A stretch of DNA of 64,000 nt, taken from contig NC_053142.1 of the NCBI RefSeq assembly GCF_016808335.1, positions 40,281,674-40,345,673 of the forward strand, read 5' to 3'. Under the pieces are notes generated by a model. It saw only the letters and a program-made list of their open reading frames with translations. It was not told where the DNA came from and did not search any database. Positions 1-11,527 of this stretch are shown here, in pieces. Each line of letters opens with the position of its first letter. Position 1 is the first letter of the stretch. This DNA comes from Panicum virgatum (lineage: Eukaryota; Streptophyta; Magnoliopsida; Poales; Poaceae). Made by a program: the position numbers and the translations under genes.

Positions 1-366
1 TTATTATTATGCCAGGAAGAGAAGGAAAGATAAACTTACACTACACCAGTCAAAGGGGGAAGTTTCACATTATTTCTTTTAGACATTTTTAGATGGTTTT
101 AAGTGATTCTTATTGGCACTATCTTTGGGGCAAAAAAGGCTACTCTGTCCATCCAAAAGGGCGCATTCATATCTTTCTATGTTAATAAAAAATAATTTTT
201 ATTGATGGTTGGCGATATATCTATGAAGTTTCTATTAATTATGCCATAACTATAGATATGTATCTAACTCCTTAAAATTATGTTGCTTGGTATTGAAAAA
301 AATGTAAGCTCAACTACACATAGCATGAAGTAGTGGGTATTAGACATTTCATAATGTAAAGAGTAA
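1..366. other. Left-edge non-coding DNA
   Basis: AT-rich sequence with no supported gene. The stretch around 225-245 (TTCTATTAATTATGCCA) reappears almost unchanged near 7817-7835 in intron 1 of the DUF789 gene, which hints at a shared dispersed repeat, but the similarity is too short to name one. Confidence 0.4.
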
Positions 367-1530
367 TGTCGGTACCCTGCAACTGGGGTACCCACTCCTA
401 CTGTGTCAAGACTCGCGTAGTTATCCGTAACTATGCCCTAAGGAGCTGAGCAGCCGGACCCCTGGGGTCCGACTCCATCTCACCGGACCAACGGTCCCGG
501 ACCCGCTTCCCGCTCGAGGACGGATCCGGTGTCACCACGTGTCCCAGAGGTGGAAATGCTCAGCACCTGTGGCCGCGGACCCGGACCCCCGCAGGTGGGT
601 CCGGGACCTCCACGTGCCATCCGGACTCCCGCAGATGGGTCCGGGACCTCCACGTGCCTATCCGGACCCCCGTGAGCTCTTGGCTCAGCTACTGCTCGGG
701 AGGGGTCCGGAGCCGCCACGTGTCACGCAGACGTGGGCGCGGGCGCAAGCCTTCCGCTGGAAGCTCCCTTACCCACCCGCATTAAGTGCGAGTGGTTGAG
801 GCGGGCTCTGCTGACACTGGGCACGAGGCAGCTTTTGCCAGTCCACACTGTGGATCGCCAGTTACCGAGGCGGCTCGTCAGTTACCAAGGCAAGCATTAA
901 AGACTCAGCGCCGCGCGCATGGACGACGAGTCATGATGACCAGCTACTGACTGGAGTAACAGTGCACGTTGCTACAGTGACTGAGTCAGTAGTTCGGCAC
1001 TTCATCATTACCTCGACGCGCGGCTGCAGAGGCTAGACTCTACTATGACATGACAGCTCAAGACCATCACTGGTCAGAAGCTACGCACGGAAGCCGACGA
1101 TAAGATCTTCATATCTGAGGCATTGAAGGCCAAAGTGTAGTTTATAATACATCGCCGGGTCCACATGTCGGGGCCCCGCTCAGTGTACGTGCTCCCCTTG
1201 GACATATAAAAGGGAGAGCCCGCCTGCTAGAACACATATACACACAGGCAAGCGAAGACTCTCGAAGGCCAGGCAAAAGGAAGGCAGACACAACACAAGC
1301 TCGGATTCACTCTGAACAATCCCGTTCTCAACCTCTTGAGAACGCAAGCAATACAACACACAGTGGACGTAGGGTATTACGCTCCGGCGGCCCGAACCAC
1401 TCTAAACCTGTAGTGTTCATCGTGTTCTTCCTCCGAGATTGGGCTAATCCTAGCTAACCCCCGAGTACTCACCCTCTGGGTTTATGCGGGTGCACTACGC
1501 CACTCGGCTGTGGGTTTGCACACCACGACA
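367..1530 (+). repeat. Long terminal repeat, left copy
   Basis: Begins TGTCGGTACC and ends CACCACGACA. It is GC-rich with many TCCGGACC-type words. A TATA box (TATAAAAG) lies at 1205-1212, about 330 bases before the LTR end, so U3 is near 367-1235. The copy differs from the right LTR by scattered substitutions and small indels, so the element is not recent. Confidence 0.85.
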
Positions 1531-2972
1531 TTTGGCGCGCCAGGTAGGGGAAGCTTTAGCTGGTCTTAGTTCATATCTTGCTCATCTCCATGGTTCGGAT
1601 GGTTGAGCACTCCCACCACGACGACGGCGTGGAGATGACGGAGGGTGTGGCGTCATCCGCGCCACGCGCCTCTCGCCTTCCTGCTCTAGGGGTAACCGTG
1701 CTCGTGGAGCAGCCACCGTCGGCGGCGGCGCGCGCTGCACGTCGGCGAGAGTCAGGGCGCCCGTCAAGGGACCCCTCACAAGCTGCGAGCGGCGGAGCGA
1801 CAAATCACAGCTCGCAGCATACCTCACTCATGTGAGGAAGCCCGCTCCGGCGGAAAGCCGACTCCGGTCGCACCAAGCCCGCTCCGGCGGAAAGCCGACT
1901 CCGATCGCACCAAGCCCGCTCCGGCGGAAAGCCCACTCCGGTCGCACTAAGCTGACTCTGGTGGCTCTCTCCGACGTTAAGCCGACTCCGGTCGCACCCC
2001 CGACTCTACATCTCTGTAAGTCCTACCCTTAGAGGCCCAGCAGGGAATAAAACATTTTCCTTTGTAACTAGGTAGTACTTCCGTGTGGTCCAGTCCGGTG
2101 AGCCTCCCCCGTGGAGGGGTCCGGACCTCTGCGAACCAGGTTCAGGGAAGCGTACTCACCCTCCGGGGAGGTCCGGAGCCATGTAGCCGCTTAGCCTAGT
2201 TCCGTACCCTAAGTCTGCATGCTCTACCTCCCTAGGGCAAGTACTGTAGTACCTAAGACTGGGGACCCGGAGGTCCGGACAGCTCCGGCCTCATGAACCC
2301 GTGTTCTGGCTTACATCGCACATCTCATGTACATCTAGTTATAAAGGAAAAATTTATTCTCAGTTCGCCTCTAAGGATGTTACATTCCAATTTCAATCTA
2401 CGAATTCTGTTTGCGCTAACCCCCACGTGGCTACTTACTCTTGTGCGGTGATTGTGGTCCGAATTGAGTTGGCTAGCTAGTGACTTAACTCGAGACCCCT
2501 CATGGAAGAGAGGGGTTCGGACCCCTGGGAACCTGCAGGTTCAGGGAAGCGCACTCATTCTCCGGGGAGGTCCGGAGCCGTGTAGCCGCTTAGCCTGGTT
2601 CCGTACCCTAAGCCTGCACGCACCACCTCCTGTGAATGAGTGCCGTAGTACCTAGGACGGGGAACCTGGAGGTCCGGACTTTCTCTTAACCTAAAGGCCG
2701 GCCCCTTGAGCTCCGTTCACTGAACCTAGCTGTCTATCTCAAAGGATTATAGCCAACAGGATTTGGGACCCGTGGGCACGCTACTAAGCATCTACCTTGA
2801 GTCATGTGCAGGTCCAAACATGATGATGCAGCAGGTGACCCAAAGGATGGACGACGCAGGACAAGACCCTTGCGGCGCGCACCGCTGGGCGCCAGAAGCA
2901 GCCAAGTTGCTCACAGTAGTGGCCCCACCTGCGGGTTCGTTGCCTCTCCCGAGGAGGGCCCGGGGGCCTCTC
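1531..2972 (+). mobile_element. Internal region of the gypsy-like element
   Basis: Starts with the primer-binding-type sequence at 1533-1550. An 85-codon open frame at 1578-1835 recurs at 4187-4444 behind the second LTR with few amino-acid changes; it may be a remnant of a leader or gag start, but it has no recognisable domain. Next come three 37-bp tandem units (from 1838, 1875 and 1912) built on CCCGCTCCGGCGGAAAGCC. After that, a block of about 165 bp appears twice (about 2116-2280 and 2516-2680). The end just before the right LTR (2951-2972) is G-rich and may be a degenerate polypurine tract. Confidence 0.7.
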
Positions 2973-4139
2973 TGTCAGTACCCTGCAACTGGGGTACCCA
3001 CTCTTACTGTGCCAAAACTCGCGTGGTTATCTGTAACTACGCCCTAAGGAGCTGAGCAGTCGGACCCCTGGGGTCCGACTCCATCTCACCGGACCAACGG
3101 TCCCGGACCTGCTTCCCGCTCGACGACGGGTCCGGTGTCACCACGTGTCCCAGAGGTGGAAATACTCAGCACCTGTGGCCGCGGACCCGGACCCCCGCAG
3201 GTGAGTCCGGGACCTCCACGTGCCATCCGGACTCCCGCAGATGGGTCCGGGACCTCCACGTGCCTATCCGGACCCCGTGAGCTCTCGGCTCAGCTAGCCG
3301 CTCGGGAGGGGTCCGGAGCTGCCACGTGTCACACAGACGCGGGCGCGGGTGCAAGCCTTCCGCTGGAAGCTCCCTCACCCACCCGCGCATTAAGTGCGAG
3401 TGGTTGAGACGGGCTCTACTGCCGCTGGGCACGGGGCAGCTTTTGTCAGTCAACACTGTGGATCGCCAGTTACCGAGGCGGCTCGTCAGTTACCAAGGCA
3501 AGCATTAAAGACTCAGCGCCGCGCGCATGGGCGACGAGTCATGATGACCAGCTACTGACTGGAGCAACAGTGCATGTTGCTACAGTGGACTGAGTCAGTA
3601 GTTCGGCGCTTCGTCATGACCTCGACGCGCGGCTGCAGAGGCTAGACTCTACTCTGACAGGATAGCTCAAGACCATCCCTGGTCAGAAGCTACGCACGGA
3701 AGCCGACGACAAGATCTCCAGATCTGAGGCATTGAAGGCCAAAGTGTAGTTTATAATATATCGCCGGGTCCACATGTCGGGCCCCTGCTCAGTGTACATG
3801 CTCCCCTTGGACATATAAAAGGGAGAGCCCGCCTGCTAGAATACATATACACACAGGCAAGCGAAGACTCTCGAAGGCCAGGAAAAAGGAAGGCAGACAC
3901 AACACAAGCTCGGATTCACTCCGAACAATCCCGTTCTCAACCTCTTGAGAGCGCAAGCAATACAACACACAGTGGACGTAGGGTATTACGCTCCGGCGGC
4001 CCGAACCACTCTAAACCTGCAGTGTTCATCCTGTTCTTCCACCGAGATTGGGCTAATCCTAGCTAACCCCCGAGTACTCACCCTCTGGGTTTAGGCGGGT
4101 GCACTACGCCACCCGGCTGTGGGTTTGCACACCACGACA
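2973..4139 (+). repeat. Long terminal repeat, right copy
   Basis: Near-identical partner of the left LTR, starting TGTCAGTACC and ending ACCACGACA. Its TATA box is at 3814-3821. It is followed directly by the same primer-binding-type sequence (4142-4159) and a second copy of the leader ORF region. Confidence 0.85.
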
Positions 4140-4555
4140 TTTGGCGCGCCAGGTAGGGGAAGCTTTAGCTGGTCTTAGTTCATCTCTTGCTCATCTCCAT
4201 GGTTCGGATGGTTGAGCACTCCCACCACGACGACGACGTGAAGATGACGGAGGGTGTGGCGTCATCCTCGCCACGCGCCTCTCGCCTTCTTGCGCCAGGG
4301 GCAACCGTGCTCGTGGAGCAGCCACCGTCGGCGACGGCGCGCACTGCACGTCGGCGAGAGTCAGGGCGCCCGTCTATGGCCCCCTCACAAGCTGCGAGCG
4401 GCAGAGCGACAAATCCCAGCTCGCAGCATACCTCACTCATGTGAGGAAGCCCGCTCCGGCAGAAAGTCGACTCCGGTCGCACAAAGCCCGCTCCGGCGGA
4501 AAACCGACTCCGGTCGCACCAAGCCCGCTCCGGCGGAAAGCCCACTCTGGCGGAA
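4140..4555 (+). mobile_element. Truncated second internal segment
   Basis: Repeats 1531-1950 with scattered differences: primer site, 85-codon frame (4187-4444) and 37-bp tandem units (from 4447, 4484, 4521). Similarity stops near 4546-4555, where unrelated AT-rich DNA begins. This is the broken edge of the element. Confidence 0.7.
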
Positions 4556-4861
4556 ATACAAACTAAACTGAACATAATATATAGACACACATCAAATTGA
4601 AAGTAAACATTGTAATGTGTAGCCTCCAAATGCATAAACATATTCAATTAGTACCAGTAAACACATAAAGTTTGAAGAGTTACATAAGGCTACAACTATC
4701 ATAAGTAATAAAAAACAAGAAAAAAGGAGATAAATGGTGACAAGTATCTACTACAATGCAACCCTTTCACTGCACGCGGAGATGCGCTAAAAACAACACG
4801 CGACACGCTCGAGTGATCAATGGCTGAGAACTTCTTGATTTGCCATTTTCATGATATTCAT
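4556..4861. other. AT-rich spacer, 3' flank of the DUF789 gene
   Basis: No gene is visible. The part nearest 4861 is likely the 3' UTR of the minus-strand DUF789 gene. Confidence 0.4.
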
Positions 4862-7800
4862 TCATGTGGAGGGGCATACATAGGAGAAGTGGTTGAAGTC
4901 ATTGTGGTGGACGCCGAGCTTCTTGAGCCATGACCGTGCTGCATTGTAGAGAGAAGCAATATGCTTTTGGTCATCGGAGTTTGGATTAACCCACACTTTG
5001 GGGTCTAGCCTGTATGTTGCAAGGCCGAATGGGGCAAGCGCCACATGATTGGAGTCGTGCACACTGCCTAAAGACACATTGCCTGCAAGAATCACCATAT
5101 TATATTTTGTCAAAAAATTAAATTATTACTGTTTGTTGTGTTGCTAAAATAGAAAGAAGTAATGTTCTTTAATATTTTCCCTTCCACGCATAAGCATTCC
5201 AAAACAAGTTTTTACTACTATATAGGAGATATTAGTGACAAAATGTGCATTTAGAGATAAAGGATATAATATGTGCTGTTTTGGAGACATAAAAAGGGAT
5301 TCAGAAAACATACAAGAGGAATGGCTTAGTACATCAGCGAAGACAAAAAAAAAACATGCACTGAGCTATAGACACACAAACATGCCACCACATTTTATCA
5401 TTGTTGCATACCTTCAGATGTTGAGAGGTTATGGTACGTCAAAAAGCAAGTAGCCAGATCTTTTCGGTTTTTCGCAGGGACATGACTTATTGGATACCTA
5501 GAGAACAAGAAAAGCAAGTAAAATAATCAGAACTGTTTACTTTAGGTGAATAACATATATGTACTGATATATTTACAGTTGAAGCTACAATAGTAAGTGA
5601 TTATGAAAAGTTACCAATAAACTGACATCCAACTTGATGGTGAGAGCTCTAAACTGTTCAAAGATGTTATGACAGGCCATTTAGTGTACAGCTCGTACAC
5701 CTAAATACATGATAAATAAAGGAAATCAGGGAGATCATATAGAAAATAGGCATGTCAATAGACCCTAGACAGATTTACACTTATTAGGTTAAACCCGCTA
5801 ATTATTTACAGGACTTTTTTGTGATTATGCAAAAAGTACAACAACTCCTGACCTTTTCTCTTAAAAATAGATATATCTAGTGATCGTAGGATCCAGATCG
5901 AACGGATCCTTCCTCACATCATTTCCTATATATACTCCCCTCCTCTTCCGCCATCTCTATCCCTAACCCTACCCACTATAGCGCCGCCTCCACCGCCCCA
6001 TTACTCCACCCACATGTTGTGTGCCCGAATTCATCCTAGTGGAGGCAAGATCCATCAACAGGACTAACCCTGGTTACAACTATTGCCATCCAAGAGATAG
6101 ATGATGGTGTCAGTCCTCATCACTCCCCGTGAAGACTATCACCTTCTTCTCTTTCTCCGGTGAGTTCCATATCCCAAACCAACATCTCCAACGACTTCAT
6201 GGAATCATAAAGTCCACCTAGATCCAATCTCTTATTCCTCCAACCTTTAATTTCTATGTGCTCCTGTGCTCCGCCAAACTAAAGCGTGCAACATCATTTT
6301 CGGTGGTGCTAATAAGCCTTGACGGCTTGACCAGTACCTAAATTCTAGTTACCCCCACTACTCTCTTGACGCTCGCTTAGATCCAAGCCAGCGACAACGT
6401 TGATCCAAAATTTTCCATTTCCTCATACCCTTTGTTGTCTTTATGCCCACGGTCCGCCAGATCCAAGCTACCAACATCGCCGCTAGAGATGCACCACTAC
6501 CAACATCGCCGCTAGAGATGCACCACCTTGATTCAATCCCGTTTACACCACCACTCTACCTTTTTTTTGTTCTAACCAAGACCTGATTCAGCATATCTTT
6601 GTTTCTAACCAAGACCTGATTCAGCATATCCAAGCTACTCTTGTTTTGAAGCTAGCAACACCATTGATCCTCACAGAAGCACAAACCAACACCCTCATGG
6701 GAGATCTAATCCCAAATTCTTCGATCTATTTTTTCTGAAAAATAAATCTTGTGGTAGATAGATAGAATCCTTTTAAGTTTGTGAAATTATATATTGATTT
6801 GTCAAATTGTGCAAAGTTAATTTATTATTTCCATCCAACATATGCAGGGGGGTTGTGTATGTGACAAGAGAGGCAGCTACATCTGAAAGCTGTTAGCACT
6901 TAGCACTACATGCTCTGCAAGGTGGTATATCCTTCAAGTATTTAGAACCTGACTCAACTTATGAATGGAAACCTGACAAGGCTTAGGTGAGGTTCAAATG
7001 ATTAAGTGCAGAAATTTGAAAAAAAAAGGTGAATGATAGAGAGACAGATTTGAGCTATTGGGACCACATACCTTGTCTACGAAAGGTACCCTTTCGTAAG
7101 GGGAGTCAGGTTCAAAATACTTGAAGACCAACTCCCCCTTGCTTTCAACTCCGACCTTGGACATGTTTGGTGGTGTCTGATATCCATGACTCCAATCTAT
7201 TGCACCATGCTGGTTGTACGCATTGAACCTTGTATCATATACCATGCTGCAATCATCATGCCAATCGTGAATTTCAGAAACAATCATGTAAGCAACACCT
7301 TTCCTTTCTTTTAATTTCCAACTATATACAAAAACATTGTTGTATACATATACCAGCTGCATACCTATTTGAAGAAGGAACATTTGTTTCGTTGGTGTAC
7401 AGTTCCATGGCTGAAAGATACGGCACAAAGTATTGCTCTATTGTATCACCCGGAGCAATACGCACTGAAGTACCAACACCACAGGCGCTCCATTTATAGA
7501 ACGAATTCCAAAGATCTCCAAGGTAGAAATATTTGACTCCATATCCAATGTTTCCATTATAGTGGTTTGGCTGCACTCACAAATAAAAGATAAAATTGTT
7601 TCGCTACCATTTCTTAAGATATATAAAAAAAGTATCCAAGTAATATGCAGTGTGTCTCTCTAAAACAAATAATCATAGGATTCTCATAGCTTTAGTGAAT
7701 CGGTGTCCATGCGAACACAATTAAGCTATCTGTCCATGTTAATGTTACTTTGTCCATGACCGTTTCAGATTTTTTTTTTGGTGAACCCATTTTAGATGAT

Positions 7801-8866
7801 CTCTTTTGGAAGGTTCCTATTAATTATGCCAGCAATAATGGGAATGCAAATGCATTTTTTTTTGGGGTTACAGGGAAGGCAGTGCGGGTTCAAACATATA
7901 TGGAGCTGCATAATCAAATCGAGAAGAGGGACAAAATGATGATTACTTGCTGTCACCTAGGTTCGTATTGAACAAATGCATATCTTGTGAATCAATTAGC
8001 ACATATCTTGTATCAAGGGGATGCACCATATATAAAGTGAAGATGCAACAGTAAGAACGAAATGGACAGTGATGTGCATGTCACGTGAGGTCCTTCTGTT
8101 TGGATCTATTGATAGTGCAGTCTAACCAAATTTTACTGTTGATATGGGGACAAAGGGGGTTAATTCTAGATGAAAAAATTCAATTCTTTAAATGCGTAAA
8201 AAGAATTTTCGCAGATTGACTTTAAGGTAAAACCAAAAAACTCGACCGAATGAGTATGACAGCCCCACCATAAGATAAAACCTTCATCATAACCCTCCTG
8301 ATTCAAATGATTGCGCAAGTAACGGTCGGATGACGTCCTCATAAAGGTGCAATGGATACTACCCGGAACTTATGTTTCGCGCCTAAAGCATTTTGAATCT
8401 GAACTTTATATACAGATCGGAGGCACCAACAAACCCACAAGTTAATATACATAAAAGCAAGATGGAGTGTGAACAGAGCATGATCTTGAAGTGGGAAGCA
8501 TGCACCCCTTGCAAATCGATAAGCTCACATATTTAGTTTTATCCTCATAGCCCTTGCAAATCAGATGCAAGATCAAACAAAAGAGGCAATATATCCAGAT
8601 CAAAGATAGTAGAGAGAAAGGGAGTAGAAAATTTGACAAAAAAAATCATGAGTTCCTGACAGAAGGAGGGGAATCCAACAACAAAAATAAAAGTTAGCTC
8701 AAGATATGCTTACCTGTGGAAGATAGTAGGGTGCCATAAGAACTCTATGTGCCTTAACAATTGGAGTCACACTGTCAAGAAAGCACCTCAGATTGGAATG
8801 TGTCCCCACTATATCATCGAAAGTAGCACTAGCTTCCTCTTGAATGCTACCACTAGAACTCGCCAT
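4862..8866 (-). CDS. DUF789-family protein, six exons
   Basis: Exons on the minus strand: 8866-8714, 7570-7365, 7246-7072, 5700-5615, 5497-5412 and 5082-4862 (stop 4864-4862). All five introns have GT-AG borders and the phases join into one frame of 308 codons. The order of conserved segments matches plant DUF789 proteins: SNLRCFLDSVTP in exon 1; YFLGDLW-like YLGDLWNSFYKWSA and QYFVPYLSAMELY in exon 2; KYFEPDSPYERVPF in exon 3; LELSPSSWMSV in exon 4; YPISHVP with DLATCFLTYH in exon 5; and APFGLATYRL with the W-L-x2-L-x-V-x2-x-D end in exon 6. The family's biochemical role is unknown. The start is the first ATG in exon 1; the codons upstream have no ATG. Intron 3 (5701-7071) is unusually long and holds extra material, including an inverted copy of part of exon 3. 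Exon 4 reads V-Y-W where I remember most family members having A-W, a small divergence that does not break the frame. Confidence 0.85.
5880..6720 (+). other. Promoter/5'UTR-like insertion in intron 3 of the DUF789 gene
   Basis: On the strand opposite the host gene there is a TATA-like run (CCTATATATACTCCCC, about 5927-5942), followed by CT-rich and CCGCC-rich sequence of the kind seen in grass 5' UTRs. Two short tandem duplications follow: about 29 bp around CCAACATCGCCGCTAGAGAT (6467-6524) and about 30 bp around AACCAAGACCTGATTCAGCA (6570-6630). No long open frame follows. It could be gene-derived cargo of a transposon, but no termini are recognisable. Confidence 0.35.
6918..6973 (+). pseudogene. 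Inverted partial copy of DUF789 exon 3
   Basis: The plus-strand sequence at 6932-6973 matches the sense (minus) strand of exon 3 at 7126-7085 with about seven mismatches in 42 positions. Weaker similarity extends upstream to about 6918. It would read as a diverged version of the exon 3 peptide (FKYLEPDSTYE) but is out of context. Arm and source are separated by only about 110 bases, so the gene's own pre-mRNA contains both strands of this segment. Confidence 0.7.
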
Positions 8867-10396
8867 CTCTCCACTCAACCCCAAAATCCTCTGCGCTAAA
8901 GTACACCTTGGTCCTACTTATGTATCTCAGGCCTTGAGAGAGCACTCAGACAAATCAGCCAAAGCCTATGTCGGGAGCGCTTAGCTACGTGGAATGGAGG
9001 TGTGTGCTCAGGTTTTTGCAGTGGAGGAGGAGCCTAGGCCTAGGCATATTTGCATATCTGCCATCAATGCTTTCTAAACAATTATTCTATCTCCAGCCTC
9101 CACCCCTCCAAGGATATGCTAGCTCTTAATTACCTGCCAACTTGATAGCCTTTGCCTATTAATTTTTCTTGGTTTGTCCATGTTAGTTTGGGATACTGCT
9201 GAAGTGGCCTTTTTAGACTTTTCTTCCAAAATTAGTTTTGGCTTTTCGTCATTATGCTGCGAGGAAGCGTGATGACCAATGTGACCTTACAGACATGATG
9301 ACCTCCATTTTGGAAGAAGAATAAATATATCCACTTGGAGAGAGAGAGAGAGAGAGAGAGAGTTGCTATGGGTAAGGACTATGACATTGGATCAGTACGT
9401 GTACGGCTCGGTTTTGTTTGCGTGGCTTGTGTATTTTTTGTGTTCACCTCATATGTCCTACGTGGACCATGGTATGTTTCTTGGCTTGTATAGAACCGAA
9501 AGTAAAATGTGTGTGTTTATATACTCGTCCAAGGCAACATATGAAGCTGTCTGATCGCCGCTTATAGCTTTTCCTTTTTTTGGTTCAAAAAGGGCAATGG
9601 CTTGCTTTTCTCTTCTTCCTTTTTGAAACTTTTTGCCTTTCTGAGATTTTGTAGATTATTCGTCATTAACTTGAGATCTATATAAATTGTGCTCTGAACT
9701 ATATATAGTACAAATGAAAACATGTACTCTTCTCTATGACTCAAGTACGCCACGTGAAAAGAAATGCATGATGGAATTATGCCATGGGATCGCCGAGTAT
9801 ATTTGGGGCAAGTGGTCAACTTTACACATCATCATGCAGCCCTAAAGCTCCAGGGGATTGAGAAACGCGCCGAAGCTCCTACCTAGGATTGCAAAATGCA
9901 TCACACTCATGCTCGATGTGTGAGCAAAGTGTGCCCGGAAAACCGGCTGAAGCAAAAGCTTTTCCGTTTTCCTTTTTTTCCCTTTGAGAGTGCAAAAACT
10001 GTGGGTCTCTGGAGGTTCCGTTCCTCCCGCATCCGCAGGCGGCTGACGCGCAAGAAACCGAAAAACGGCAGCCGGTCAGTCAGCCGGGTCTTATTATATT
10101 CGACAGAATGGGCCGCCGATGCTTTCTTCCTCTCAGCGAACAGCCCACCAACCGACCTTGACTGGCCCAACAAATACGGTCGAGCCAGGAGCCGAGCCCA
10201 ATACTGCGGGGTGTTGCCGGACGGGCCGACGGGCCGCTTCAGGCAACGAGTGGCCCTCCAGGCCCGCCTCGCGCGTCTCCATCCATTGCCCCGTGTTCCA
10301 CGGCTGCAAGAAAAATATCCTCCGTCGCCGGCCTCCGGCTCCGAGGCGAGGAAGGCTCCCGAACGGTCGAACACTGGAGGCGTCTGCTCGCTACCC
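8867..10396. promoter_or_regulatory. Divergent intergenic region between DUF789 (-) and UPF0426 (+)
   Basis: A 1.5-kb region separates two genes transcribed away from each other. It contains a GA microsatellite at 9338-9362. The stretch 9900-10396 is GC-richer and probably includes the promoter and 5' UTR of the plastid-protein gene. Open frames here (for example 9896-10396) show no family similarity and are treated as chance. Confidence 0.5.
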
Positions 10397-11527
10397 ATGG
10401 CGACTTCTACTGTTGTTGCTGCTGCTCAGCTCTGCCCCAGCCCGCGGTTTCCTGCCGAGGTAAAGCCGCCCCACTCTTGGAACAGGAACATTTGCGTACT
10501 TTCGCACGAGTTTAAATGGGTATCGCTTTGCTCTGTTCCGTTGTAGTTGTCGAAGAGGGGGTCTCCCAGTGCGGTTGCTGGGCGGACGAGGAGGAGGAGA
10601 AAGGGAGCGGCGGGGGTCGTGCGAGCATGCTTCAATCCTCTAGGGGACGAGCGTATCCTCCGAGAAGCCATTAAGGTAAATTTTGTCTTGACTCATTTTC
10701 AGATTTCCCTCCCTTATCCAGGATTGGAGATTGTTCCAGCTTTCGTTGATTCTATTGATGATGACATGAGGCTTTAGATAGCTTCTCTTGGTGCTGGAAT
10801 GTGAAATTAACCATTCAATCCGACTCGTACACCTAGATAGTTGGTAGCTAGCTGTAGTCTCAGTTTCAGGCTTTCAGCATTACTTCTTGTCTTTTGTACG
10901 CTTGTAAAGTTATCCTGGAAAATGGGGAATTTTATGCAACCGTCGAAATCCAGATTTGTTTCGATGTTCATGATGATGGAGAAACTTCATAGTGATCTAT
11001 GGAGTTGGCTCTTTCTTAATTAAACATTCCTGTGGTCTCTTAACCTTTGCGGTGCACATGCTATGACAACTCTCATCGATGTAGGCAAAACTAACAAAAT
11101 TGACCCTCAACTTGATATTTAGACATATTATTTATTTATTTATTGTCATCTATGTTCCAATCTCGTCAATTTAGGGAATTAGGATGCTTTGTGGAAATGG
11201 AAAATTGCAGATATTTCATGAAAGAGTAGCTACAACGTTAGCAGCATTCATCAAACAATACTAATACTCTCTCTAGTCTGGAATTTACTTTTCTTGCTTT
11301 TTTAAGCCAGAACAGATGATGATATTTAACTACCATGTTTGTAGGAGCCAGTAGCATTCCTGGGTGGTGTGTTTGCTGGCCTCTTGAGGCTTGACCTGAA
11401 TGAGGATCCTCTCAAGGAATGGATCACTCGGACAGTGGAGGCTTCTGGAATAGCTGAGGAAAACAGCTCTGAAGAATCAAGTGAGGCAGATCAAAATGAT
11501 GCACCTCAGCAAATTGAGATTGAGTGA
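10397..11527 (+). CDS. UPF0426 family protein, chloroplastic (At1g28150-like)
   Basis: Three exons, 10397-10459, 10547-10675 and 11345-11527, have GT-AG introns and a continuous frame of 124 codons, the usual size for this family. The first ~45 residues are rich in Ser, Ala and Arg and lack acids, as in a chloroplast transit peptide. They are followed by the conserved mature region: FNPLGDERILREAIKEPVAF, then GGVFAGLLRLDLNEDPLKEW and ITRTVEASGI. The tail is acidic (EENSSEESSEADQND) and ends PQQIEIE. The family name comes from memory of the Arabidopsis protein; its molecular role is unknown and is probably in the plastid. The ATG lies in a CCC-ATGG context and opens the only frame that joins exon 2. 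Confidence 0.85.

Larger units (their letters stand above)
367..4555 (+). mobile_element. Non-autonomous Ty3/gypsy-like LTR element, LTR-internal-LTR-truncated internal
   Basis: Two LTRs of about 1.16 kb (367-1530 and 2973-4139) begin TGTC and end ACGACA. Each is followed two bases later by the same primer-binding-type sequence TGGCGCGCCAGGTAGGGG. The internal region between them (1531-2972) is only about 1.44 kb and carries no gag, protease, reverse transcriptase or integrase. A second internal segment follows the right LTR and stops abruptly near 4550. This primer site is, from memory, typical of RIRE2/Dasheng-like grass elements primed by tRNA-Arg, so the element probably relied on enzymes supplied in trans. 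The order LTR-int-LTR-int is what unequal recombination between neighbouring copies leaves behind. No target duplication can be read because the right end is lost. Confidence 0.8.

Noticed and set aside
4180..4647. 155-codon minus-strand frame crossing the gypsy element edge
   Set aside because: It spans the junction between transposon and flanking DNA and has no similarity to any protein I know.
9896..10546. 216-codon open frame on the plus strand overlapping the UPF0426 first exon
   Set aside because: It runs through the real exon into intron 1 and has no family similarity upstream of the ATG at 10397.
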